DNA of 12,701 nt, taken from Stramenopiles sp. TOSAG23-2. Lineage: Eukaryota > Sar. Positions 7,091 to 12,701 of this stretch are shown piece by piece. The notes under the pieces are model-generated. The model saw only the letters and a list, made by a program, of their open reading frames with translations. It did no database searches and had not been told where the DNA came from. A program made the position numbers and the translations under genes. The stretch lies in assembly GCA_900128395.1 (NCBI GenBank), contig LT649839.1:1-12701 (forward strand), given 5' to 3'. Position 1 is the stretch's first letter. Every line of letters begins with the position of its first letter.

Positions 7091-8272
7091 ATGGAAAGAA
7101 ATATGAAATTGTTCATATCATTGTCGTGTTGTTTGATATTGTTACCTATTGTTTGTGCCGAGGAAATTAACAATGTAGAAAGTCACTGTAAAGCTGGTGA
7201 AAGTCCTGTCTATGAAAACATACGTACAAATGGTACGCAATGTACTGGTTTTTATAAAATTATAACAGCAGAAGAATGTAAATTAGCAGCTGAATATAAT
7301 AGCTTCAATAATATTGATAACAATAAAGGATATGGGGGCGAACGGAGTTGGTCGTATTATCCATTTGGTTGTTTTTACAATAGGGATGGGTTTTATTATT
7401 TAAATACCTTCTCCATGTCAACAATAACCTGTACTAAGTTGTACAAATGTATATGCAAACCTCAAACTTGTATTAAATGCCCATTACATCATTATAGCGA
7501 AGGCGGTAAGAGTGCATTATGTATAAAGTGTCCTAGCGATCGGCCATATACCGTTTTAAATAGTAAGCGCGATTCTGTTGATTCATGTAGTAAATGTCCA
7601 ACAAATCATCATATTGACGACGGTGGTACATGTATAACTACAACTGACGTAACTGCAACTGTTCTTTCACAAAGTGGTTGTAAAGCTGGTGAAGGTGTTA
7701 TTGGATCTGGGGATGTATTTGCATCCGGTTCAGCATCACAATGTAATGGTCTTAATAAGATAAAAACAGCAGAAGAATGTAAATTAGCAGCTGAATATAA
7801 TAGTTTGAATAATATTGATGCTAAATATAATATGATGACAAGAGGTGATGGTGTTACAATAATGACACATCTTTCAAACATCAACAATAAATATGATAAT
7901 GTTATTTTGAATAATATTGGTAATAATGGAGGATATGGAGGTCAAACAAGTTATTCAGGTTATCCACATGGATGTATATATGATACTCGTAGTGATCATA
8001 AGAAATATTATTTTAATGACAATATAGCACCAACAACAGAATGTAGTGAATTATATAAATGTATATGCAAACCAAAAACATGTAGTAAATGCCCAAGCAA
8101 AACATATAGTGAAGGAGGTAAATGTATCCAATGTCCTAGAGATAGACCATATACTGTTTTAAATAGTAAACAGGATTCTATTGATTCATGCACGGATGAA
8201 CTAGTATGTAATTCTGGTGAAGGTTATTCAATGTTGGATTCTTCTACGCCTGGATTAATGGTCTGCTCGTGA
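7091..8272 (+). CDS. secreted cysteine-rich protein with two long repeats
   Basis: A 393-aa protein (389 if Met5 at 7103 is used). Residues 1-23 form a signal peptide: short basic start, hydrophobic LFISLSCCLILLPIV, and a VCA|EE cleavage pattern. No later membrane segment or GPI tail is visible, so it is probably secreted. Two homologous repeats (33-166 and 197-367) each hold C-x-AGE, a shared TAEECKLAAEYN, YPxGCxY, YKCICKP, a CxxCP pair and PYTVLNSK. The last part, with Cys-x-x-Cys-Pro and YSEGGK, resembles the ephrin-receptor-like/TNFR-type Cys modules found in many secreted protist proteins. All 12 cysteines of repeat 1 have counterparts in repeat 2, suggesting conserved disulfides. There is an N-glycosylation site at Asn47. 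Residues 373-393 look like the start of a third repeat. Function is unknown; a cell-surface, wall or adhesive role is only a guess. The frame continues back to a TTG at 7082, but ATG 7091 is preferred. Stop TGA, no intron. Confidence 0.88.
   Translation: MERNMKLFISLSCCLILLPIVCAEEINNVESHCKAGESPVYENIRTNGTQCTGFYKIITAEECKLAAEYNSFNNIDNNKGYGGERSWSYYPFGCFYNRDGFYYLNTFSMSTITCTKLYKCICKPQTCIKCPLHHYSEGGKSALCIKCPSDRPYTVLNSKRDSVDSCSKCPTNHHIDDGGTCITTTDVTATVLSQSGCKAGEGVIGSGDVFASGSASQCNGLNKIKTAEECKLAAEYNSLNNIDAKYNMMTRGDGVTIMTHLSNINNKYDNVILNNIGNNGGYGGQTSYSGYPHGCIYDTRSDHKKYYFNDNIAPTTECSELYKCICKPKTCSKCPSKTYSEGGKCIQCPRDRPYTVLNSKQDSIDSCTDELVCNSGEGYSMLDSSTPGLMVCS
7187..7588 (+). repeat. Cys-rich repeat unit 1 (residues 33-166)
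   Basis: The first copy runs from Cys33 (CKAGES) to Cys166 (DSVDSC). It shares 39 identical bases with unit 2 (7264-7302 against 7765-7803, encoding the TAEECKLAAEYN region) and a second well-conserved block around PYTVLNSK. This is the shorter copy: NNID is followed almost directly by NKGYGG. Confidence 0.9.
7679..8191 (+). repeat. Cys-rich repeat unit 2 (residues 197-367)
   Basis: The second copy runs from Cys197 (CKAGEG) to Cys367 (DSIDSC), with every cysteine of unit 1 matched. It is longer mainly because of a 34-codon in-frame insertion between 7804 and 7919. The insertion is Asn/Met/Thr-rich, has no cysteine and so would form a loop outside the disulfide core. Confidence 0.9.
7804..7919 (+). 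repeat. 102-bp in-frame insertion bounded by 14-bp direct repeats
   Basis: TTTGAATAATATTG occurs exactly at 7804-7817 and again at 7906-7919, 102 bases apart. Removing one repeat plus the segment between would give NSLNNIGNNGGYGG, which closely matches unit 1 (NSFNNIDNNKGYGG). So the segment was probably gained in unit 2. It has no GT...AG at its borders and no stop codon. Confidence 0.85.
8207..8272 (+). repeat. clipped third Cys-rich repeat at the C-terminus
   Basis: The last 21 residues start CNSGEGYS and end VCS. This aligns with the opening of units 1 and 2: Cys, x, x, Gly-Glu, a Ser/Gly-rich stretch, then the second Cys. The reading frame then stops at TGA, and no TAEEC-like continuation appears in any plus-strand frame downstream. 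The array therefore seems truncated within its third unit. Confidence 0.55.
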
Positions 8273-8400
8273 TTATATCCGTGTGATTATATAAAATAAG
8301 TAAAAAGTGTGTATATATATACATGAAGTCTTGTATTTTACGTGTGTGATGATGTGGTAAAAATTCTCGTACGATAAGTAAAACAATATATTAGTGTGGT

Positions 8401-8436
8401 GATGCAGCCGGCTGTGGTTTTTCACAGCGGGGCATC
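8401..8436 (+). repeat. hairpin-forming sequence
   Basis: GCTGTG (8411-8416) pairs with CACAGC (8423-8428) around a six-base T-rich loop, and GATGC (8401-8405) pairs with GCATC (8432-8436). A few extra C-G pairs and a small bulge lie between. The left arm also includes the palindrome CAGCCGGCTG (8405-8414). It would be a stable stem-loop in a 3' UTR of the cysteine-rich gene. Confidence 0.6.
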
Positions 8437-8592
8437 CATTTTACTAGCCGCTGTCGTATTACGCAAGTCATTTCCTATAGTGTGCTCCAGAAAGAGTATT
8501 ACTGTATGTGCAGCCAGATTCTTTTCCATTGATTTGGATGCTGTTAATGCATTGGAAATGTGAAAAGATGTTTGGAGAAACCATATCATAAC

Positions 8593-8656
8593 CATACGTA
8601 CTGTATGATACACGTGCGTTGTATTTACCATGGTAAAATAGTGTATCATATGATAC
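8593..8656. repeat. cluster of nested palindromes
   Basis: Four self-complementary elements overlap within 64 bases. CATAC (8593-8597) pairs with GTATG (8603-8607). TATGATACAC (8604-8613) pairs with GTGTATCATA (8641-8650). The perfect 14-bp palindrome TTTACCATGGTAAA is at 8624-8637, inside that loop. The perfect 14-bp palindrome GTATCATATGATAC is at 8643-8656. The density is well above the surrounding AT-rich sequence. Confidence 0.8.
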
Positions 8657-8684
8657 TATATTACTTTGTAATCATGTAATATAT

Positions 8685-8687
<3 letters not shown>

Positions 8688-8722
<35 letters not shown>
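8688..8722. repeat. (TC)17 microsatellite
   Basis: An uninterrupted 35-base TC/CT tract. It ends five bases before the stop codon of the minus-strand sarcosine-oxidase-like gene, so in that mRNA it is a (GA) tract starting almost immediately after the stop. Confidence 0.97.
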
Positions 8723-8725
<3 letters not shown>

Positions 8726-8727
8726 CT

Positions 8728-10212
8728 TTAGAAAAACCGTGCTGGTGTACATTTTTTCAACAATTCTTCTGTTAACGCTTTTAATTCTTCAGCATCATCA
8801 TCATCATCATCATAAAGACCACTATAATTATTACCAATATTTTTTGGCAAGGAAGAAGATAATACTATTTCAGAAACACAATCACCAATTACTGGTGCAA
8901 ATTTAAAACCTTCTCCTCGAAATCCAGTGCAAATTATTACATTTTTATCTTCAGGATGAGGACCAATGATAAAGTCTAAATCAATTGCACTTGTGTATAA
9001 ACAGCGACAAATCATTTTTGGAGTTTCAAAATTTAATGTTGGTAAATGTGTTTTAACAAAAGATGTAACAATCGCTTTTTGATAATTATCAATTTCATCT
9101 ACGTTTGGTTGTCTTGTATTTAAAGTTTTACGATGATATACTGTTGAATCTATAAAATTTAATGGTGATGATCCTGGGACAACATGGAAATCGGAAGTGT
9201 GTAAAAATTCTCCCATGCAATGTACTGCGCATTTAAAAGCTTTCTTTCCACCTGGAACCATAGGAAAACAATATACAAAACTTTTTTTCGTTACACCATC
9301 AGCAGTTATATTTGTAATTTCTCCATCAATAACAGGCATTTTTGATATAGAGTAATAATTGTTTGCATTCTTTTTAATGTTATTATTTTTTTTCGGCTCA
9401 AGATATAATAATTGTTCTGCAGATACAAATATTGGAAGTTGTGACAAATTAGCAGACTTCAACGTCCGATTTGTCCACGGTCCAGATGCAAGTATTAATT
9501 TTGAATATTGTATTCTATTATTATTATTTGTAAGCAACTCACATTTTGAAGTATTTATTTTGTCTACTCTTTCCGATAAATTTATAATTGCACCATGTGC
9601 CTCTGCTTTGTCTTGCATGGCGTTTAAACACTCTGGTGCATTAATAGCTAAACAATTATAATCAACAAATCCTACTTCGTTTTTTTCAAATTTCACTGCT
9701 GAAAATGCACTTTCGGCTTGATCTTTATTAAATAAATTTATATTAGTTCCATGGCCATTTGCTACATGTTCATTTTTTACTTTTATGGCCTCTTCTTTTG
9801 ATGGAAGTATTAACATATTTGATGATTGAAAAAATAGTCTACCTCTGCCATGATTTAAATTAGAATTATTATCATCTTCTAGTTGTAATTTTTCCCATAA
9901 TCTTTTGCTTCGTCTTACTAACTTTCCATAAATACCAGTATATCCATTTTGCAATCCCCGCGTATCACCCCAAGATGACCGTACGTTATGACTCTCATCA
10001 ATTAAAATTACCTGGCCACCTTTTGAAGCAATACTTGCAGCAATTGATGATCCCATGATTCCACCGCCGACGATAACAATTGGTTTTTCATTAATAATTT
10101 CCTGATGAGCGAAAATATTTTTTTTGTCATTATAAAGAGATATACCAATTATTGTTGGAAAACTTGCCGATAAAATGATTTTGTTGATGTTCTTCCGTGC
10201 AAATTTAAACAT
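8728..10212 (-). CDS. sarcosine/pipecolate oxidase-type FAD amine oxidase
   Basis: A 494-aa member of the DAO (D-amino-acid oxidase/sarcosine oxidase) superfamily. After a 44-residue N-terminal extension comes the FAD-binding IVIVGGGIMGSSIA (residues 45-58). GDTRG follows at 82-86; its Arg corresponds to Arg52 of bacterial monomeric sarcosine oxidase. Lys327 and His331 have the Lys-x3-His spacing of that enzyme's catalytic Lys265/His269, and Cys404 in CLYT sits where FAD is covalently attached. IIGPHP and GFRGEGFKFAP at 415-440 close the FAD site, with Lys437 at the catalytic Lys348 position. Correspondences are from memory of the family. Such enzymes oxidise secondary amino acids (sarcosine, pipecolate, N-methyl amino acids) to an imine with release of H2O2; the exact substrate cannot be told. 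Unlike human PIPOX there is no C-terminal peroxisomal SKL-type signal (it ends ARFF), and the N-terminus may be a mitochondrial presequence or anchor. An Asp run from (GAT) repeats lies at 468-473. The start ATG has A at -3. Confidence 0.9.
   Translation of the reverse strand: MFKFARKNINKIILSASFPTIIGISLYNDKKNIFAHQEIINEKPIVIVGGGIMGSSIAASIASKGGQVILIDESHNVRSSWGDTRGLQNGYTGIYGKLVRRSKRLWEKLQLEDDNNSNLNHGRGRLFFQSSNMLILPSKEEAIKVKNEHVANGHGTNINLFNKDQAESAFSAVKFEKNEVGFVDYNCLAINAPECLNAMQDKAEAHGAIINLSERVDKINTSKCELLTNNNNRIQYSKLILASGPWTNRTLKSANLSQLPIFVSAEQLLYLEPKKNNNIKKNANNYYSISKMPVIDGEITNITADGVTKKSFVYCFPMVPGGKKAFKCAVHCMGEFLHTSDFHVVPGSSPLNFIDSTVYHRKTLNTRQPNVDEIDNYQKAIVTSFVKTHLPTLNFETPKMICRCLYTSAIDLDFIIGPHPEDKNVIICTGFRGEGFKFAPVIGDCVSEIVLSSSLPKNIGNNYSGLYDDDDDDAEELKALTEELLKKCTPARFF
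8793..8813. repeat. (CAT)7 trinucleotide repeat inside the oxidase gene
   Basis: Seven CAT units on the plus strand read as GAT codons in the minus-strand gene and give six consecutive Asp residues just before the final acidic/Leu-rich helix. It lies downstream of the catalytic core, so length changes here would be tolerated. Confidence 0.9.
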
Positions 10213-10665
10213 TATGTCTGATATTATTATTCGTTGCTTTATTCTATGACGTATATATTTAAATTGTTGTAATTTATACAGATGATGTGTATTTATAATA
10301 GATAGACTATATATAATTACTGCTATTGTATCTCTTATATATAAATTTTTTTCATCACATCTTGGGCTCGTATGTATGCCAGTTGTTATTAGCGACAGGT
10401 ACCAATTTAAATTACAATAATACCAGGTATTATATCATCCAAAAAAAATAAAAAATGAAAAAAAAAAAAATGCACCAGGTACACATAAAAAATATACGAA
10501 TATATAAAAAAAAAGTTCTACGACGTATTAAAATATTAATAATTCGTACGTACTTCGTACCGCTTTAAACACACCCTCTCCCTGTGATAAAAATGCTTTT
10601 TCTCCCACCTCAACAAAAATATCATGTTTGTAAATGTATTATATATATATAGTTCGTTTCTCTAT
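10213..10665. other. spacer between the transporter and oxidase genes
   Basis: A 453-bp AT-rich spacer: 3' flank of the transporter and promoter region of the oxidase, both on the minus strand. I see no gene. It contains long A tracts at about 10440-10470 (poly-T on the coding strand, about 230 bases upstream of the oxidase ATG). An interrupted palindrome with 8-bp arms and one central base lies at 10417-10433. Three copies of a CAGGTA word occur (near 10396, 10424 and 10476). A CGTACGTACTTCGTAC cluster lies at 10545-10560, followed by a C-rich patch (about 10570-10612). Confidence 0.6.
10417..10433. repeat. interrupted palindrome upstream of the oxidase gene
   Basis: ATAATACC (10417-10424) and GGTATTAT (10426-10433) are exact reverse complements around a single A. 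The site is about 205 bases upstream of the oxidase start codon and could bind a dimeric regulator; this is inferred from symmetry only. Confidence 0.6.
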
Positions 10666-12342
10666 CTATACCGTTTCCGTATTATTTTGTTTTGTCATTT
10701 CAACATTTGCAGTTTTGCTATTATACTTTGAAATAGTATTTTTACCACCACCTTCACTTTGTTGTACTGCATTTCCAGCCAAATTCAATTTCTTTCCACA
10801 TCCAACAAATTTAAATAAAACGGCTAATTCAATCAAACCTATGCATCCACCTATTAACCACATAACATGTGAAAAACTTCCATAATCATGCGTAAGCCTT
10901 AAAATATCCGATTGAAATAACGGCCCACTAATTAAGGGGCATAAAGTAAATCCAATGCTCATTGAACCAGCGATTATACCAGTTGCTTTACCTCTTAAGT
11001 TTGGTGGAACAGCTGGTGTTGCAATTTGCAATAATGTTGGTAACGATAAGGAAAATCCAACACTAATTGTACATACAAAGAAAATAGCATGAATCCAAAA
11101 TGGTGTAATAAATGTATACCCAACAATACCTATTGATTGTAAAATGCAAGCTACTGCGATTGTACGAGGTGCACCAATCTTTTTAATAAATGCTTTTACA
11201 CCACATACATTCATGACTATAGAGATGACACCTACACCGGTTAAAAATATACCTAATTCAGTAGGACCAAAGTTAAACAAAATCATCCACACAAGCCCTG
11301 TCATACTAGTCATGCAAGTGAAACTAAAAGCTGCTAGCAATTGAGCAAGCGCACATGCCAATACAATAGCTGGTAATTTTCCCTCTGCCTTTTTCTTTGG
11401 GCCACCTCCTGGTGGTCCGCTTTTTTTGAATTCCCCAACAGTTGGTGGTTTGCCATCGCTTGATGATGGAGGCGCTTTTTTTCCAGCACCACTACCACCA
11501 CCAGAAGCGCCACTCCCAAAACCACCTTTTTTTTTCCCTTTCATAATAAATGCTAGAAATTGTTGATGACCTTTTTCATATATTTCATCAACATTTTTTT
11601 TCCTAGGACCACAAATTCCTCCATTAGGTCTAGTCTCTGCGATTTTAAAGAAACCTATGATGCAACATATGCTTGCAACAACCACTGGGGAGAAAAATGC
11701 AACTCGTTTATTACCAGAGATAAAGGTAACTAGAGCACCTAAACCAGGGCCAACCATAAAGCCAAGTCCCAACATGGCAGATGCTATTCCGAAATACTTT
11801 GCGCGCTCTCTTGGATCTCCAACAACATCTAATACCATTGCTTGTACGACTGGTAATGTGCCTCCGCATATTCCTGATATTAACCTAGCCATTAATAATG
11901 ATGGAATCGTTGTTGCAACACCACACCATACATACCCAAGTGCTGATCCCATCAAACTGGTCATTATAATTGCTTTACGTCCCACTTTATCAGATAGTCG
12001 TGACATCAGTATATTGCCAATGACTTGTCCAAAACCGAAAAAGAAAATTGATAAACCAACTTCGATTGAAGTACCACATCCTTTCACTTCACCACATCGA
12101 CCGACACTTAATGTAATATTGACATTTGGAGCTTGAGGGCATGTAGGACATGCCGTACCATCTTCCCAAGGCAATTCCAACATGTAATATGGTAGAATAG
12201 GAATTGCTATTCCCGCACCAAGAAAATCTACGAAGGCACACATATATGCAGGCCATAATAATTTAAAAATATTTGGCTGTCCTTCTTCCTTTTTATTGTC
12301 ATTACTTTCACTTTCCTCTATTTTTGGTTGTTCCTCATTCAT
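10666..12342 (-). CDS. major facilitator superfamily transporter, DHA1 (drug:H+ antiporter)-like
   Basis: A 558-aa protein with about 12 predicted membrane segments: near residues 27-54, 96-112, 124-143, 147-171, 184-207, 214-232, then 323-345, 350-383 (two), 393-411, 416-436, 451-474 and 491-513. Motif A appears between TM2 and TM3 as SRLSDKVGRKAI (114-125). Motif C, typical of antiporters, appears in TM5 as GFMVGPGLGA (194-203). These point to a proton-coupled exporter of the tetracycline-resistance-like DHA1 group; the substrate is unknown. The first outside loop (55-95) has four cysteines and an NIT glycosylation site at Asn75. The central cytosolic loop (268-322) is a Gly/Ser/Lys/Pro low-complexity linker. 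N- and C-termini are hydrophilic. The frame extends 30 codons further upstream, but that segment is Asn/Tyr-rich, unlike a protein start; the ATG at 12342 has A at -3 and begins the acidic MNEEQPKIEE leader, so it is preferred. Confidence 0.9.
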   Translation of the reverse strand: MNEEQPKIEESESNDNKKEEGQPNIFKLLWPAYMCAFVDFLGAGIAIPILPYYMLELPWEDGTACPTCPQAPNVNITLSVGRCGEVKGCGTSIEVGLSIFFFGFGQVIGNILMSRLSDKVGRKAIIMTSLMGSALGYVWCGVATTIPSLLMARLISGICGGTLPVVQAMVLDVVGDPRERAKYFGIASAMLGLGFMVGPGLGALVTFISGNKRVAFFSPVVVASICCIIGFFKIAETRPNGGICGPRKKNVDEIYEKGHQQFLAFIMKGKKKGGFGSGASGGGSGAGKKAPPSSSDGKPPTVGEFKKSGPPGGGPKKKAEGKLPAIVLACALAQLLAAFSFTCMTSMTGLVWMILFNFGPTELGIFLTGVGVISIVMNVCGVKAFIKKIGAPRTIAVACILQSIGIVGYTFITPFWIHAIFFVCTISVGFSLSLPTLLQIATPAVPPNLRGKATGIIAGSMSIGFTLCPLISGPLFQSDILRLTHDYGSFSHVMWLIGGCIGLIELAVLFKFVGCGKKLNLAGNAVQQSEGGGKNTISKYNSKTANVEMTKQNNTETV

Positions 12343-12701
12343 TATGTTGTAATTATTATTTTCTTTTTCTATCTGTACGTAAAAATATATATTATATGAT
12401 GTGTCGACTATACATGGTTGAATTTTGTGCAAAATAATTCTATATATTTATTCGAAGAGCATCTTAATAATGGGTTGAAGAATCAAATGATTCCACAATT
12501 TATACTTGTAAAAGAGACGGCGGATCTCAAAATAAAAAACGTCGGGTTGGTGATTTAGTATGGGAATAGCAGGTGTTATAATGCTGTGTAGATATTATTG
12601 CGATAGACGTACTTAAATTATGAACATTATAACAATTTCTACTCCTATCAAAATTTGTATTATCTGTTTCCTATGTAACATATATATTCTACTAAGTACA
12701 A
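12343..12701. other. upstream flank of the transporter gene
   Basis: The last 359 bases are AT-rich and probably hold the 5' UTR and promoter of the minus-strand transporter. They include an ACGTACTT word at 12607-12614 that also occurs at 10548-10555. No gene is supported: the longest plus-strand stretch without a stop (about 12400-12560) codes for some 50 residues with no recognisable features. Confidence 0.6.

Larger units (their letters stand above)
8273..8727. other. convergent 3' spacer with fold-back sequences
   Basis: A 455-bp spacer between the 3' ends of the cysteine-rich gene (+) and the sarcosine-oxidase-like gene (-). The first 120 bases are AT-rich. From about 8400 to 8580 the composition is richer in G and C than other spacers, and then a cluster of palindromes (8593-8656) and a CT tract (8688-8722) follow. 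I find no supported gene: a minus-strand open frame at 8422-8649 overlaps the palindromes and resembles nothing. No clear AATAAA lies directly behind either stop; a TATAAAATAAG stretch sits about 17 bases after the plus-strand stop. Confidence 0.6.

Noticed and set aside
8341-8440. Possible C/D box snoRNA (GTGATGA word)
   Set aside because: A C-box-like word is present, but no CTGA D box at suitable spacing with a terminal stem was found.
8422-8649. 75-codon minus-strand open frame
   Set aside because: It overlaps the nested palindromes and lies in the 3' spacer; no recognisable protein features.
11657-12136. 159-codon plus-strand open frame
   Set aside because: It is antisense to the transporter's membrane segments, a typical shadow of a real gene with a biased codon pattern.
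12343-12432. 30-codon N-terminal extension of the transporter
   Set aside because: The added segment is Asn/Tyr-rich, unlike the acidic leader that follows, and fits 5' UTR translation; ATG 12342 is better.
1-12701. CRISPR array, prophage, insertion sequence or bacterial operon
   Set aside because: No regularly spaced repeats, transposase or phage genes; gene content and spacing are eukaryotic.

Overview
The window looks like nuclear DNA from a unicellular eukaryote, not a bacterium. It holds the last codons of alpha-tubulin, a full-length strumpellin (WASH complex subunit 5), a secreted cysteine-rich protein with a signal peptide, an eukaryote-style major facilitator transporter and two flavoenzymes. 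Genes are separated by several hundred bases of very AT-rich DNA full of (AT), (AC), (CT) and poly-A/T tracts. Every complete gene reads through without an intron, uses the standard code (TAA and TGA stops) and has A at position -3 of the chosen ATG. The alpha-tubulin tail and the style of the cysteine-rich repeats fit a stramenopile or alveolate-type protist. That placement is inference; nothing here fixes the species.

Layout. Positions 1-79 are the 3' end of an alpha-tubulin gene (+). Positions 80-1094 are non-coding and carry a long imperfect inverted repeat, a 20-bp perfect palindrome and a chain of microsatellites ending at the next ATG. Positions 1095-4643 (+) encode strumpellin, 1182 aa. 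A convergent 360-bp spacer with an AATAAA on each strand separates it from 5004-6431 (-), an FSP1/AIFM2-like pyridine-nucleotide flavoprotein. A divergent 659-bp spacer then leads to 7091-8272 (+), a secreted protein with two long Cys-rich repeats and the beginning of a third. A convergent spacer with several fold-back sequences and a (CT) tract follows. Positions 8728-10212 (-) encode a sarcosine/pipecolate-oxidase-type enzyme and 10666-12342 (-) a 12-TM DHA1-like transporter. The rest of the window lies upstream of the transporter.

Working together. The genes do not form an operon or an obvious pathway. Tubulin and strumpellin are housekeeping cytoskeleton and endosome genes. The FSP1-like protein and the sarcosine-oxidase-like protein are unrelated FAD enzymes. 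The transporter is a probable proton-coupled small-molecule exporter. The least familiar gene is the secreted repeat protein: it has a precise internal duplication, a 102-bp in-frame insertion bounded by 14-bp direct repeats in one repeat copy, and a clipped third repeat. I see no CRISPR array, rRNA, tRNA or transposase gene, and no clear new multi-gene system.
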